The notes below the pieces were generated by a model that worked only from the letters and a program-made list of their open reading frames with translations, made no database searches and was not told the origin of the DNA. From assembly GCF_900114845.1 (NCBI RefSeq), contig NZ_FOUK01000001.1, positions 434,001 to 498,000 on the forward strand: a stretch of 64,000 nucleotides of DNA. Reading direction: 5' to 3'. Source of the DNA: Pimelobacter simplex (GTDB taxonomy: Bacteria; Actinomycetota; Actinomycetes; Propionibacteriales; Nocardioidaceae). Positions 34,212 through 43,664 of this stretch are shown in pieces. Both the position numbers and the translations under genes were made by a program. How positions within the stretch are numbered: the stretch's first letter is position 1; each line of letters starts with the position of its first letter.

Positions 34212-34349
34212 AGCGCGGCAGCGCGCCACCAGGTCCGGCCGCCAGCGAACCTCGCACCGAGTAGACCTCGACCGCGAGCGCGGCAGCGCGTCGAGAGACG
34301 CTTTTCGGGCAGCTTGCTGCCTCTTCGAAGCGTCGAAGACGCGCTCGCG
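34212..34349. repeat. structured intergenic region with nested inverted repeats
   Basis: CGCGAGCGCG (34273-34282) pairs with CGCGCTCGCG (34340-34349), GACGCTT (34297-34303) with AAGCGTC (34328-34334) and GGCAGC (34308-34313) with GCTGCC (34316-34321): a 77-nt interrupted hairpin. AGCGCGGCAGCGCG occurs twice (34212-34225, 34277-34290). It lies 10 nt after the Rrf2 stop; terminator, small RNA or REP-like element are all possible. Confidence 0.6.
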
Positions 34350-34358
34350 CCAAACCAG

Positions 34359-34817
34359 CTAGTGCGGGGCCCAGGCGTCGTCGTCGGCGGTCCGGGAGGT
34401 GACCGCGTCTGGCAGCTGGCCGTCGGCGAGCTGCTGGATCGAGACGTCCTCGAAGACCTCGCGCAGTGCCCGGCGCGCGGCGATCCAGACGTGCTGGAGC
34501 ACCTCGGCGTCGTCGTTGTAGTTGACCGCCTCGGGGCGCAGCCCATAGACGGAGACGAGGGGCCCGTCGACCGCGCGGATGACGTCGGCCACCGAGACGC
34601 CGTCGGCCTCGCGGGCCATCCGCCAGCCGCCTGACTGGCCGCGCTGGGACATCACGATGCCCGCGCGGCGGAGGTCGGCGAGGATGGCCTGGAGGAAGCC
34701 GTGGGGGATGTCCTGGAGACGACCGAGCTCCTCTGCGCTCACCGCCCGGCCGTCGGACCGGCCTGCCATGGCGATGAGCGCCCGGAGTGCATAGTCGGAC
34801 TTGGCGGAGACGCGCAT
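34359..34817 (-). CDS. Rrf2 family transcriptional regulator lacking cysteines
   Basis: 152-residue Rrf2/BadM regulator. The N-terminus MRVSAKSDYALRALIAMA and the helix-turn-helix LQDIPHGFLQAILADLRRAG with the wing SQRGQSGGWRMAREA are diagnostic. Iron-sulfur members (IscR, NsrR, RsrR) carry three cysteines in the dimerisation part; this protein has none, so it resembles the CymR-type subgroup that senses partner proteins or other ligands. The C-terminal tail is acidic. A 13-bp perfect palindrome TCGAGTCACTCGA is centred about 32 nt upstream of the start. Next genes are exported proteins, with no obvious functional tie. Confidence 0.9.
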   Translation of the reverse strand: MRVSAKSDYALRALIAMAGRSDGRAVSAEELGRLQDIPHGFLQAILADLRRAGIVMSQRGQSGGWRMAREADGVSVADVIRAVDGPLVSVYGLRPEAVNYNDDAEVLQHVWIAARRALREVFEDVSIQQLADGQLPDAVTSRTADDDAWAPH

Positions 34818-34842
34818 GGGGCCAGTGTCTCAGATTGTTCGA

Positions 34843-34855
34843 TCGAGTCACTCGA
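34843..34855. promoter_or_regulatory. palindrome upstream of the Rrf2 gene
   Basis: TCGAGT-C-ACTCGA, perfect 6-bp arms around one base, 26-38 nt before the ATG (minus strand). Candidate autoregulatory operator; a second small palindrome TCGATCGA overlaps it. Confidence 0.35.
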
Positions 34856-34898
34856 CCTAGGGCGTTTTTCGGGTTCGCCGGGGTGGGCGGGACGTCGC

Positions 34899-37775
34899 TC
34901 AGGGGGCGCCGAGCAGGACGCTGAACGTGATCGCCGCGGTCCCGCTGGCGTCGGCGGTCGCGCTGAGGCCGCCGGCCGGTCCGGCAGGCACGGGACCGGC
35001 GCTGTCGGCCAGGACGCCGGAGATGTAGCCGGAGCCCGATCCCGAGGCGGCCGAGCGCTGGGTGGTGTCGGGCGGCAGCGTCCACGACGTCGTCCCGCTG
35101 CTCTTGTCCGCCCAATAGCTGACGAGCCAGTGCGCGCCGTCGGGGGCCGACAGGGTCGGCGTGGCGTGGACCGTCCCCGAGCTCGTCTGGACGGCGATCG
35201 CGCTGGTCACGGTGGGTGCGACGCCGCGGTAGGCGACGACGGTGAGGACGCTCTTGGCGTAGCCGCTGGAGGTGACGGCGACGGTGCTGCCGGCGTCGGC
35301 CGCGGTCGCCGTACGACGCCACAGCATGCCGGTCGCCTTGGTCCCGGCCGCGGCGGACTGGACGAGCGTCCACCCCGCCGGCCCCGTGTACGACGGCGCG
35401 ACGGTGTTCGCGGTGAAGTAGGCGAGCAGCAGGTCGCCCGCCTGCACCCCACCCGGGACGACGGCCTGGTGGTTGACCCGGTTGCCCTGGGTGGAGGTCG
35501 CGCCGACGAGGGCGATCGGGCTCGCGGCGGCGGTGGGCTGGGCAGTGCGGGTGGTCGCGCCGGTCTTGCCGCCGTTGTCGGTGACGGTGAGGCCCACGGT
35601 GACCGCGCCACCGGCGGCGTAGGTGTGCGTGACGGTGGGCCCGGCGGTGGTGGTGCTCTGGCCGTCGCCGAAGGTCCAGGCGTAGGAGGTGATCGTGCCG
35701 TCGTCGGTGGAGCCGCTCGCGTCGTACGAGCAGTCGAGGCCGGTGCACGAGACGGTGAACGCGGCGGTGGGCGGGTCGTTGACCGGCGGTGGGATCGGCG
35801 TCCCCTGGTAGAGGAACATCGCCCGCGACGCCCAGCCCGACCCGGACGGCGCCAGCGTGGTCGCGGTCCCGGCCACGGCGCCGTGCTCGCCCCAGTCGGC
35901 ACGGCTGAGCGAGCCGTTGCTGCTGGCGAAGTACAGCCGCCCGTCGGCGACGAAGGCGCCGCGCATGCTGCTGTAGCTCACGCCCGTCACCGACGGCACG
36001 CTGAACTGCTGCTGCCCCACGACGCCCGACTCGGGCTCGAACGCGCGGCGGTAGAGCAGCGACGAGCCGGACTTCGTGAAGTAGATCCAGCCCTTCCGGA
36101 AGAACAGGCTCGTGATCGTCGGGATGTCGACTGTGTGCCAGGCCGCCTCGTAGACGAGCTGGTCGGCGGTGTCGACGGTCGTCGCGGGCCCGTACGTCGT
36201 GCCGTCGAAGGTCCGCCGGGTCAGGGTCCGGTCGGAGTACGCCGTGTAGAGCACGCCGTTGACCATGAACGCGCCGACGGCGGTGCCCCAGCCGGTGCCG
36301 TTGGGGGCGTTGACCGGTGCGCTCGCGGTGGTGCCGTCGAACCCACTGCGCACGAGCTGGGACTGCCCGCTGGCGACGCGGAAGACGTCGCCGGGCAGCG
36401 TCCCCTCGGGCTCGTCGGCCAGCGCGGCCCCGCCCGAGAGCGGGAGGAGGGCGACCTTGCGGTGCGTCTCGCCGGCGATCACGTCGGTGTCGGAGCCGAC
36501 GAAGAGTCCCTGGTCGGTGGCGACGAGAGCGCGGACGCCGGCGCCGAGGGTGCGCGTCGGGTTCCACGCGTAGGGCATGCCGTTGCGCACGTCGAGCGCC
36601 GCGATGCCGGGCCGCGACACCGCGCCGTCCCCGGCCGCGTCGCCGCGGGTCGGGTTGTTCTGCCAGCGCATGTGCCCGCCGGTGTAGACGACGTCGTCGG
36701 TGACCTCGACGGTCCACGTCGTGTCGCCGCCGGTGTACGCCGTCCAGGTCGGCCGCACCGCGGTGCCGCCGGCGCCGGTCTCGAAGCGGGCGACCACGTC
36801 GCAGCCGCTCGTGGCGGCCATGCTGCCGGCGTAGCCGCCGTAGGCACCCGTGGTGGAGATGACGAAGAAGGAGCCGTCGGGGGAGAACTCGACATCGGTC
36901 ATGTAGGTCTCGAACGACGAGCTGCAGGCCGACTCGTACAGGCTGGTGTAGTAGCTCGCCAGCGTCGCCCGGGTGCCGCTGCCGATGTCGAGAACCGCCA
37001 TCTGGTGGCGCTTCACGCCGTCGACGGTGTCGAAGTTGCCGATCGCGACGAGGCGCGTGCCGGCGGGGTTCGTGGCGATCTTCTGGACGTTGGTCAGCGA
37101 GCCCGCCCGGTGGACGCCGGCGATCACGCTGGCGTAGTAGGGATCCCGGGCGCCGGTCGTCGCGTTGACCGAGGCCAGGCCGAGGCTGGGCTGACCCTGG
37201 ACGTGCGTGAACTTCCCGGCGATCCACAGCCGGTTGCCGACCACCGACACGTCGCGCACCTGGCCGTTGAGCGTGCCGGGGTTGAACTGGGCGACCCGGT
37301 CGCCGGTGAGCGTGCTGGCCTTGTAGAGCCGGCTGACCGCGACCGATGTCCCTCCCGAGGTGGCGTGGTCGAAGGCACCGCCGATGTAGACCGACGTCCC
37401 GTCGGCGGCCGGCTGCAGCGTGTAGACGAGGCCGTTGGGGTTCGGCGCGAACGTCGTGCTGACCTGGCCGGTGTCCGCGCGGAACGCGAAGACGTTCTGG
37501 CGGGGGATGTCGACCGTGCTGCCCGCGTTGCGCACCCGGGTGAACGTGCCGCCGACGACGACCAGGTTCCCGACCTGGGTCATCGAGTGCACCGCCCCGT
37601 CCATCACGTGCGGGGTGAACGACACGGGATCGTCGCTGACGATCCGGCCGGACTGGGGAGCGGCGTTGCCGGTGTCGGCGGCGTGGGCCGGGGTCAGGGC
37701 ACCCGGTCCGGCGAGGATGCCGACGGCGAGGGCGCCGGCGGCGAGCAGGGATCCGAACGTTCGCGGGAGGTTCAC
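34899..37775 (-). CDS. secreted propeller-PKD protein, smaller paralogue of the giant protein at 52588
   Basis: 958-residue exported protein. Signal peptide about residues 1-32 (LLAAGALAVGILAGPGALTP ...AHAA). Residues about 40-655 form delta-60-like propeller repeats: VGNLVVVGGTFTRVRN, VYIGGAFDHATSGG, LWIAGKFTHVQGQPSLGLAS. A PKD domain follows (about 663-750; FTVSCTGLDCSYDASGSTDD, AWTFGDGQSTTTAGP) and then a beta-rich module (about 752-958; GNRVNHQAVVPGG, RTATAADAGSTVAVTSSGYA) also present twice in the giant protein. Probably extracellular or cell-surface; no LPXTG sorting motif seen. Function unknown, adhesion or matrix role is inference. Confidence 0.8.
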   Translation of the reverse strand: MNLPRTFGSLLAAGALAVGILAGPGALTPAHAADTGNAAPQSGRIVSDDPVSFTPHVMDGAVHSMTQVGNLVVVGGTFTRVRNAGSTVDIPRQNVFAFRADTGQVSTTFAPNPNGLVYTLQPAADGTSVYIGGAFDHATSGGTSVAVSRLYKASTLTGDRVAQFNPGTLNGQVRDVSVVGNRLWIAGKFTHVQGQPSLGLASVNATTGARDPYYASVIAGVHRAGSLTNVQKIATNPAGTRLVAIGNFDTVDGVKRHQMAVLDIGSGTRATLASYYTSLYESACSSSFETYMTDVEFSPDGSFFVISTTGAYGGYAGSMAATSGCDVVARFETGAGGTAVRPTWTAYTGGDTTWTVEVTDDVVYTGGHMRWQNNPTRGDAAGDGAVSRPGIAALDVRNGMPYAWNPTRTLGAGVRALVATDQGLFVGSDTDVIAGETHRKVALLPLSGGAALADEPEGTLPGDVFRVASGQSQLVRSGFDGTTASAPVNAPNGTGWGTAVGAFMVNGVLYTAYSDRTLTRRTFDGTTYGPATTVDTADQLVYEAAWHTVDIPTITSLFFRKGWIYFTKSGSSLLYRRAFEPESGVVGQQQFSVPSVTGVSYSSMRGAFVADGRLYFASSNGSLSRADWGEHGAVAGTATTLAPSGSGWASRAMFLYQGTPIPPPVNDPPTAAFTVSCTGLDCSYDASGSTDDGTITSYAWTFGDGQSTTTAGPTVTHTYAAGGAVTVGLTVTDNGGKTGATTRTAQPTAAASPIALVGATSTQGNRVNHQAVVPGGVQAGDLLLAYFTANTVAPSYTGPAGWTLVQSAAAGTKATGMLWRRTATAADAGSTVAVTSSGYAKSVLTVVAYRGVAPTVTSAIAVQTSSGTVHATPTLSAPDGAHWLVSYWADKSSGTTSWTLPPDTTQRSAASGSGSGYISGVLADSAGPVPAGPAGGLSATADASGTAAITFSVLLGAP

Positions 37776-37800
37776 CGCCCCATCCGATCTTTTTCGGGCA

Positions 37801-37820
37801 GGGGCCGAATGGCCCTTTTT
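37801..37820 (+). terminator. short terminator-like hairpin
   Basis: GGGCC-GAAT-GGCCC followed by TTTTT. Textbook form but only a 5-bp stem, and no plus-strand gene ends here; it may stop antisense transcription or be coincidental. Confidence 0.3.
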
Positions 37821-37892
37821 GGGTGAATTCGCCGACTCGCCGCCCGACCCGCCCGGGGAGGGGCGCCGGTGTGAGGAGCCCGACCACCCCGT

Positions 37893-37943
37893 TGCTTGCC
37901 CGCAGCAAGCACCCCCCGTATCATGAAGTTACTGGCGAGTAGC
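37893..37943 (+). promoter_or_regulatory. fadE5 promoter with operator
   Basis: TTGCCC (37896-37901), 17-bp spacer, TATCAT (37919-37924): the best sigma-A-like promoter in the window. GTTACT-GGCG-AGTAGC (37928-37943) sits on the predicted start site, as for a repressor. A second inverted repeat TGCTTGC/GCAAGCA (37893-37911) spans the minus-35. Confidence 0.7.
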
Positions 37944-37986
37944 AGCCACGACAACAACTCTGCGAACCCCTAGAAATGGTGGGACA

Positions 37987-39852
37987 GTGAGCCACTACAA
38001 GAGCAACCTGCGTGACATCGAGTTCAACCTCTTCGAGCTCTTCAACGTGCAGGAGTACCTCGGCACCGGCGTCTTCGAGGAGATGGACGCCGACACCGCG
38101 CGCGAGATCCTCTCCGAGGTGGAGCGCGTGGCCCGCGAGGACCTGGCGGCCTCCTTCGTCGACTCCGACCGCAACCCGCCGGTGTTCGACCCCGCGACCA
38201 ACACCGCGCCCGTCCCGGCGTCCTTCAAGAAGTCGTACGACACCTGGATGGAGTCCGGCTTCTGGGCCCTCGGCCTGCCCGAGGAGATCGGCGGCACCAC
38301 CGCGCCGCCGTCCCTCGTCTGGGCGACCGGCGAGATGGTCCTCGGTGCGCAGGCGCCGATCTGGATGTACTGCACCGGCCCGTCGATGGGCTCGGTCGTC
38401 TTCAAGAACGCCAACGGCGTCGAGCGCGACATCAAGATCGCCCAGCTCATGCTCGAGAAGCAGTGGGGCGCCACGATGGTCCTCACCGAGCCCGACGCGG
38501 GCTCCGACGTGGGCGCCGGCAAGACGTTCGCCACGCCCAACGACGACGGCACCTGGAACATCTCCGGCGTCAAGCGCTTCATCACCAGCGCCGAGTCGGA
38601 CCTGCAGGAGAACATCATGCACCTCGTCCTCGCGCGCCCGAAGGGCGTCGAGGGCGTCGGTGGCCCCGGCACGAAGGGCCTCTCGCTCTTCCTCGTCCCG
38701 AAGTACCACTTCGACGTCGAGACCGGCGAGCTGACCGGCGAGCGCAACGGCGTCTACGTCACCAACGTCGAGCACAAGATGGGCCTCAAGGTGTCCAACA
38801 CCTGCGAGCTCACCTTCGGCGACGCGCAGGTCGGTGGCGGCGAGCCCGCCCGCGGCTGGCTGCTCGGCGAGGTCCACGACGGCATCCGCCAGATGTTCGA
38901 CGTCATCGAGAACGCCCGCATGATGGTCGGCACCAAGGCCATCGCGACCCTCTCGACCGGCTACCTCAACGCGCTCGAGTACGCCAAGGAGCGCGTCCAG
39001 GGCGCCGACCTCACGCAGTCGTCCGACAAGACGGCGCCGCGGGTCACGATCACCCACCACCCCGACGTCCGCCGCTCGCTGATGACGCAGAAGTCGTTCG
39101 CGGAGGCCATGCGCTCGCTCGTCCTCTACACCGCGACCTGGCAGGACACGGTGTTCCGCGCCAAGGCCGCCGGCGAGCGCGACGAGATCGCCGAGGCCGT
39201 CAACGACCTGCTGCTCCCGATCGTCAAGGGCTACGGCTCGGAGCGCTCGTGGGTCCTGCTCGGCACCGAGTCGCTGCAGACCTTCGGTGGCTCGGGCTTC
39301 CTGCAGGAGTACCCGATCGAGCAGTACGTCCGCGACGCCAAGATCGACACCCTCTACGAGGGCACCACGGCGATCCAGGGCCAGGACTTCTTCTTCCGCA
39401 AGATCGTCAAGGACCAGGGCAAGGCGCTCGGCCACCTCGCGGCCGAGATCAAGGCGTTCGCCGAGTCCGGTGCGGGCAACGGCCGGCTCAAGAACGAGCG
39501 CGAGCTCCTCGCGACCGCTCTCGCCGACGCCGAGGCGATGGTGGGCCTGATGATCAACGACCTCATGTCCGCCCAGGACGAGATCAAGAACATCTACAAG
39601 GTCGGCCTCAACACCACGCGCCTGCTGATGGCGCTCGGTGACGTCGTCTGCGCCTGGCTGCTGCTCCGCGGCGCCGAGGTCGCCCTCGACAAGCTGGCCG
39701 GTGACGCCGGTTCCGAGCAGGCCTTCTACGAGGGCAAGGTCGCTGCCGCCCAGTGGTTCGCGCAGCTCAACCTGCCGCGCATCTCGGCCGAGCTCACGAT
39801 CGCCCAGGGCGCCAGCCTCGACGTCATGGACCTCTCCGAGGACGCGTTCTGA
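37987..39852 (+). CDS. fadE5: acyl-CoA dehydrogenase, FadE5 type
   Basis: 621-residue flavoenzyme catalysing the first step of fatty-acid beta-oxidation. It is of the longer FadE5/C-terminal-extended group (AcdB type, about 610 residues). The N-terminus [20 protein letters not shown] is nearly identical to FadE5. FAD and substrate motifs include [15 protein letters not shown] (about 163), [12 protein letters not shown], and [20 protein letters not shown] with [16 protein letters not shown], whose Glu is the catalytic base (about 457). The extra C-terminal helical domain (about 480-621) is intact. GTG start with a weak ribosome-binding site. Electrons would pass via ETF to EtfD (8918), whose promoter shares the same operator design. 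Confidence 0.95.
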   Translation: MSHYKSNLRDIEFNLFELFNVQEYLGTGVFEEMDADTAREILSEVERVAREDLAASFVDSDRNPPVFDPATNTAPVPASFKKSYDTWMESGFWALGLPEEIGGTTAPPSLVWATGEMVLGAQAPIWMYCTGPSMGSVVFKNANGVERDIKIAQLMLEKQWGATMVLTEPDAGSDVGAGKTFATPNDDGTWNISGVKRFITSAESDLQENIMHLVLARPKGVEGVGGPGTKGLSLFLVPKYHFDVETGELTGERNGVYVTNVEHKMGLKVSNTCELTFGDAQVGGGEPARGWLLGEVHDGIRQMFDVIENARMMVGTKAIATLSTGYLNALEYAKERVQGADLTQSSDKTAPRVTITHHPDVRRSLMTQKSFAEAMRSLVLYTATWQDTVFRAKAAGERDEIAEAVNDLLLPIVKGYGSERSWVLLGTESLQTFGGSGFLQEYPIEQYVRDAKIDTLYEGTTAIQGQDFFFRKIVKDQGKALGHLAAEIKAFAESGAGNGRLKNERELLATALADAEAMVGLMINDLMSAQDEIKNIYKVGLNTTRLLMALGDVVCAWLLLRGAEVALDKLAGDAGSEQAFYEGKVAAAQWFAQLNLPRISAELTIAQGASLDVMDLSEDAF

Positions 39853-39872
39853 TCGCTCGCTGATCAGCCCGT

Positions 39873-39908
39873 ACGACGGCCGCTCCGGGAAACCGGGGCG
39901 GCCGTCGT
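39873..39908 (+). terminator. strong terminator hairpin after fadE5
   Basis: CGACGGCCGC (39874-39883) pairs with GCGGCCGTCG (39898-39907) and the inner CCGG pairs across GAAA. The 14-bp stem is followed by TCGTTGT, a poor T-run, typical of high-GC organisms. It separates fadE5 from the GH43-like gene. Confidence 0.7.
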
Positions 39909-39930
39909 CGTTGTGACCTAGGGTTCGCGG

Positions 39931-40956
39931 GTGCTCCGTCGTCTCCTGGTCCTCGCGCTGCCCGCGCTGCTCGCCCTCGGGCTGGTCGTCGCGCCGGCGC
40001 CCGCCCCGGCCGAGGAGCGCTACCCGGAGCCGGTCCTGGCCGGCAACGTCGGCGACCCGAGCGTCGTCGCCGTCGGCAAGAAGCTCGTTGTCGTCGCGAC
40101 CGGTGAGCAGGTGGACCGCGCGGTCAAGGAGCCCGGCCGCGGCTGGCGCTGGACCGAGCCGGTCCTTGCCGAGCGTCCCGCATGGGCGCGCGCGGGCGCC
40201 ATCTGGGCCGCCGACCTGACCCGGGTCGGGAAGCGCTGGGTGCTCTACTTCGCCGTACCGGTGCGGGGTCTGGGACCCGAGGGTCGCTGCATCGGCGTCG
40301 CCGTCGCACGCGGGCCGCTCGAGGTGTTCCGTCCCGTCGGCACCGCGCCGCTGGTGTGCCCGGCGCGGGCGAAGGTGCCGGCGGCGGCCGACCCGGTCGC
40401 CGTACCGGGGCTGCCGAGCCGGGGGGTGATCGACCCGTCGGCGTACACCGAGGGCGGTCGGCACTACCTGCTCTACAAGACCGACGGGAAGCCGTCCTCG
40501 ATCCGGCTGCTGCCGCTGAGCGGCAACGGGCGGAAGGCGCGCGGCCCGAGCGTCGAGCTGATCCGCTCGACGGGCGTCGTCGAGAACCCGGTGCTGGTGC
40601 GGACGGGCGGCTCCTACTACCTGTTCGCCTCCGAGGGGGACTTCGCCCGCTGCAGCTACCACCAGACGTGGCGCCGCTCGCGGTCGCTGACGGCGTGGGC
40701 CGACGCCCCGCAGGGGGTGCTGCTGGACCGCGCGTCGACCGGCGGGCTGTGCGGGCCCGGCGGCGGCGACGTCGTCGTCCAGAAGGGGCGGGCGACGCTC
40801 TACTTCCACGGCTGGGTGCGGCGCAGCTCGACGATCCCCAAGGGTGCGGGCTTCTGGGGCTGGAACGGCGGCGAGCAGAAGGCGCGGCGCGCGATGTACG
40901 CGGCCCGGTTGACGATCCGCTCCGGGGTGCCCGTCGTGAAGCGCTACCTGCGCTGA
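39931..40956 (+). CDS. secreted GH43-like glycosidase
   Basis: 341-residue exported protein. Signal peptide about residues 1-29 ([21 protein letters not shown]). The five-bladed propeller of family 43-type glycosidases is suggested by [16 protein letters not shown] (first catalytic Asp), [39 protein letters not shown] (second Asp) and [19 protein letters not shown] (catalytic Glu). The spacing fits arabinanase/xylosidase-like enzymes. The start is GTG 39931. Substrate cannot be told; the C-terminus [20 protein letters not shown] resembles the last blade. It stands alone after the fadE5 terminator. Confidence 0.72.
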   Translation: MLRRLLVLALPALLALGLVVAPAPAPAEERYPEPVLAGNVGDPSVVAVGKKLVVVATGEQVDRAVKEPGRGWRWTEPVLAERPAWARAGAIWAADLTRVGKRWVLYFAVPVRGLGPEGRCIGVAVARGPLEVFRPVGTAPLVCPARAKVPAAADPVAVPGLPSRGVIDPSAYTEGGRHYLLYKTDGKPSSIRLLPLSGNGRKARGPSVELIRSTGVVENPVLVRTGGSYYLFASEGDFARCSYHQTWRRSRSLTAWADAPQGVLLDRASTGGLCGPGGGDVVVQKGRATLYFHGWVRRSSTIPKGAGFWGWNGGEQKARRAMYAARLTIRSGVPVVKRYLR

Positions 40957-41007
40957 CGCTGCCGTGTTGCGGCACCTCGTCCCCTCCGGCTCGCTAGCAT
41001 CGGCGGC

Positions 41008-41823
41008 ATGAGCGACCGCGAGCTGCTGGCCGGCTACGTCGAGACCTGGTGGAGCGCGATCGGTGACTTCACGGCGCTGCTCGACGAGCTCGCCCCCGAC
41101 GACTGGGCCCGGCCGACCGACCTTGCCGGCTGGGACGTCAAGGCCGTCGTCTCGCACACCGCGCACCTCGAGTCGCTGCTCGGCGGCGGGCCCGACGAGA
41201 CCGCCGAGGTCGGCGACGCGCCCCACGTCACCGGCCCGATGGGCCAGTTCACCGAGATCGGCGTGATCACCCGGCGCGACGTCCCGCCCGCCGCGATCAT
41301 CGAGGAGCTCCGCGCCCGCACCAGCGCCCGGCACGCCGAGCTGCTCGCCGCGATGCCCGACGACGCCTCGGCGCCCGCCCCCGGGATCTTCGGGATGATC
41401 GGCTGGAACCAGCGGACCCTCCTGCGCAACCGGCCCCTCGACGTCTGGATGCACGAGCAGGACATCCGCCGCGCGATCGGCCGGCCCGGCGGCCTCGACA
41501 CACCCGCCGCGCGCCACACCGCCGAGTACCTCGCCGAAGGCTTCGGCTTCGTGATCGGCAAGCGGATCGCCCCGCCCGCCGGGACGACGGCCGTGCTCGA
41601 CGTCGCCGGCAGCGAGCCCGTCGCCGTCCTCGTGGGGGACGACGGCCGCGCGCAGCGGCTGCCCGACGTACCGGCCGCGCCGACCGTCGCGCTGTCCATG
41701 GACCGCGAGAGCTTCATCGTCCTCGCCGGCGGGCGCCGTCCCGCCGCCGAGGGCGCCGTCACCGTCTCGGGCGACCAGGAGCTCGGGCGCCGCGTTGTCG
41801 CCCGGCTCGCCACCACTCCGTGA
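41008..41823 (+). CDS. mycothiol-dependent maleylpyruvate isomerase-family protein
   Basis: 271-residue DinB-fold protein of the mycothiol-dependent (TIGR03083/maleylpyruvate isomerase N-terminal) family. The metal-binding histidines are in VSHTAHLES (about residue 50) and the third ligand with Glu in [13 protein letters not shown] (about 148). The C-terminal part (about 180-271; [19 protein letters not shown]) is an SCP2-like domain typical of the family. Its reaction here is unknown; relatives isomerise or transfer mycothiol. Followed after 8 nt by an SDR gene, probably in one operon. Confidence 0.87.
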   Translation: MSDRELLAGYVETWWSAIGDFTALLDELAPDDWARPTDLAGWDVKAVVSHTAHLESLLGGGPDETAEVGDAPHVTGPMGQFTEIGVITRRDVPPAAIIEELRARTSARHAELLAAMPDDASAPAPGIFGMIGWNQRTLLRNRPLDVWMHEQDIRRAIGRPGGLDTPAARHTAEYLAEGFGFVIGKRIAPPAGTTAVLDVAGSEPVAVLVGDDGRAQRLPDVPAAPTVALSMDRESFIVLAGGRRPAAEGAVTVSGDQELGRRVVARLATTP

Positions 41824-41831
41824 GGGATCCG

Positions 41832-42761
41832 ATGACCGACAAGTGGAATGTCGCCGACCTGCCCGACCAGACCGGCCGGACGATCGTCGTCACCGGGCCG
41901 ACACTCGGCGGCCTCGGCCACCACACCGCCCTCGAGCTCGCCCGCCGCGGCGCGCGCGTCATCCTCGCCGGACGCAACCCGGCGAAGGTCGAGGAGACGG
42001 TCGGCGCCATCCGCGCCGAGGTGCCCGACGCCTCGCTCGAGGCCCTCCACCTCGACCTGGCCAGCCTCGGCTCGGTGCGCACCGCGGCGGCGGCGGTCGC
42101 GCAGGTGGGGGCGATCGACGTGCTCGTCAACAACGCGGGGGTGATGGGAACGTCGTACTCGCGGACGGCGGACGGGCTCGAGCTCCAGCTCGCGACCAAC
42201 CACTTCGGCCCCTTCCTGCTCACCGGCCTGCTGCTCCCGCAGCTCGTCCAGAGCGGCGACGGGCGCGTGGTCACCGTGTCGTCGATGTTCCACCACTTCG
42301 CCGGCAAGGCACCCCTCGGCGATCCCCGCGAGCAGCGCGGCCGCTACAGCAAGTGGCGCGTCTACGGGCAGTCCAAGCTCGCCAACCTCCTCTTCACCGC
42401 CGAGCTCGACCGCCGGCTGACGGCCGCCGGCCTGCCCGTCCGCGCACTCGCCGCCCACCCCGGCTTCGCCGGCACCCACCTCGCCGCCAACGGCCAGTAC
42501 GGCCGCTCCCACGGCGGCATCGCGTCGATCCTCGACGCCGGCGTCAAGGCCGTCTCGCAGTCGGCCGCGGCCGGGGCCTGGCCGTCCCTGATGGCCGCGA
42601 CCTCCGACCTCCCGGGCAACACTTTCGTCGGGCCGAGCGGGCTTCAGCAGATGTCCGGGACGCCGCGGATCGTCGGGCGCAGCAAGCTCGCCCGCGACGA
42701 GGGCGCGGCGCGGCGGCTGTGGGAGATCAGCGAGGAGACCGTCGACCTGGAGTACCCGTGA
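41832..42761 (+). CDS. short-chain dehydrogenase/reductase
   Basis: 309-residue SDR of the WW-oxidoreductase/protochlorophyllide-reductase-like group. The NADP loop reads [13 protein letters not shown], with the first motif's SGIG replaced by GGLG, followed by [15 protein letters not shown] is near 95, and the active Tyr-Lys is in YGQSKLANL (about 177). The C-terminus is longer than classical SDRs, as usual for the group. ATG 41832 is preferred (GAGG at 41822-41825 as ribosome-binding site). It lies in an operon with the mycothiol-dependent protein and the tiny DivIVA-like gene. Substrate unknown. Confidence 0.88.
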   Translation: MTDKWNVADLPDQTGRTIVVTGPTLGGLGHHTALELARRGARVILAGRNPAKVEETVGAIRAEVPDASLEALHLDLASLGSVRTAAAAVAQVGAIDVLVNNAGVMGTSYSRTADGLELQLATNHFGPFLLTGLLLPQLVQSGDGRVVTVSSMFHHFAGKAPLGDPREQRGRYSKWRVYGQSKLANLLFTAELDRRLTAAGLPVRALAAHPGFAGTHLAANGQYGRSHGGIASILDAGVKAVSQSAAAGAWPSLMAATSDLPGNTFVGPSGLQQMSGTPRIVGRSKLARDEGAARRLWEISEETVDLEYP

Positions 42762-42931
42762 GCGCGCCTTCCGGCTCGGCCGACGAGAACGTGCGCTTCG
42801 TCCACGACGTCCGCTTCCGCCCCGTGCGCTTCCGGGACGGCTACGAGATGGCGCCCGTCGACGACCTGATCGACCAGCTCGCGGCGGCGTTCGGCGAGGT
42901 CAGGCGGCGAGGGGCAGCGCGCCCGGCATGA
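42758..42931 (+). CDS. tiny DivIVA-like domain protein
   Basis: 57-residue protein starting with GTG inside the SDR stop (GTGA). VRFRPVRFRDGYEMAPVDDLI followed by DQLAAAF matches the short DivIVA N-terminal repeat (F.pv.lreGYd..eVDalld). Many actinobacteria have such domains in septum and pole proteins; here it is alone without the coiled coil. Its 3' end overlaps the convergent zinc-ribbon gene by 32 nt. Confidence 0.6.
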   Translation: MSAPSGSADENVRFVHDVRFRPVRFRDGYEMAPVDDLIDQLAAAFGEVRRRGAARPA

Positions 42932-43058
42932 CCGTCGGCGCGCAGTCGCACGTGTCGCTGCACGCGAGGAAGGTGTGCGCCGCGTGGCCGCAGGCCGGGC
43001 ACGGCAGGTCGTGGCTGAGGTGCTGGCGGTGCTCGTGGATGCTGGTGGTCTCCCACAT
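42900..43058 (-). CDS. 52-residue zinc-ribbon-like small protein
   Basis: Small protein beginning MWETTSIHEHRQHLSHDL. It has CPACGHAAHTFLACSDTCDC, giving five cysteines and several histidines arranged like a zinc ribbon or treble-clef knuckle. Ribosome-binding-like GGGAG lies 13 nt before the ATG. It overlaps the DivIVA-like gene tail to tail. The Cys pattern and length are coherent, and the antisense plus-strand reading makes no sense here. Function unknown. Confidence 0.6.
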   Translation of the reverse strand: MWETTSIHEHRQHLSHDLPCPACGHAAHTFLACSDTCDCAPTVMPGALPLAA

Positions 43059-43159
43059 GGCCCTGCTCCCGTCTGGTCGGTGGTGCTCTCACCTTCTCCA
43101 CGTATGACCGGCGCCGGATTCGACACTCATCGCGCTCCTTCCGCCGATTTCTCGGCAAG

Positions 43160-43573
43160 ATGGGCGTCGTGGACACCGAGACCAGGACCTACCGGACCGG
43201 CGACCGCGAGGTCGTCCTCGACCTGACGGACGACTGCTCGTCGTACGTCGCGGGGCGCGGGGACGGCCTGCTCCACGTCTTCGTCCCCCACGCCACCGCC
43301 GGCCTCGCCATCCTCGAGACCGGCGCCGGCAGCGACGACGACCTCCTCGCCGCGCTGGCCGACCTGCTGCCGGCGGACGACCGCTGGCGCCACCGCCACG
43401 GCAGTCCGGGGCACGGCCGCTCGCACGTGATGCCGGCGTTCGTGCCGCCGTACGCGACGGTGCCGGTGGTGGGTGGGCGGCTGCTGCTGGGGACGTGGCA
43501 GAGCGTCTGCCTGGTCGACCTGAACGTGGACAACGCCGTGCGGGAGGTGCGGTTCAGCTTCCTGTCGGGGTGA
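43160..43573 (+). CDS. YjbQ/UPF0047 family protein
   Basis: 137-residue YjbQ-fold protein. The family signature GxxGTWQ is present as GGRLLLGTWQSVCLVDL (about 108-124), with the conserved histidines in VPHATAGLAILE (about 44) and RHRHGSPGHGRSHVMPA (about 75-91). Relatives can act as weak thiamine-phosphate synthases when overexpressed, but the physiological role is unknown. The ATG at 43160 precedes an in-frame GTG four codons later that could also start translation. Confidence 0.88.
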   Translation: MGVVDTETRTYRTGDREVVLDLTDDCSSYVAGRGDGLLHVFVPHATAGLAILETGAGSDDDLLAALADLLPADDRWRHRHGSPGHGRSHVMPAFVPPYATVPVVGGRLLLGTWQSVCLVDLNVDNAVREVRFSFLSG

Positions 43574-43664
43574 GCACGGCGGGCGCCACGTCGTCCGAAA
43601 GTACGGCGTGCATATCGTGCTTGTGCCCCGTACGGCGAGCGCCGCGGCTCTCTAGGCTGCAGAG

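Noticed and set aside
34033..37908. 1291-codon minus-strand frame and 1041-codon plus-strand frame over the propeller-PKD gene
   Set aside because: Both are out of frame with the recognised protein and consist of Arg/Ala/Pro strings.
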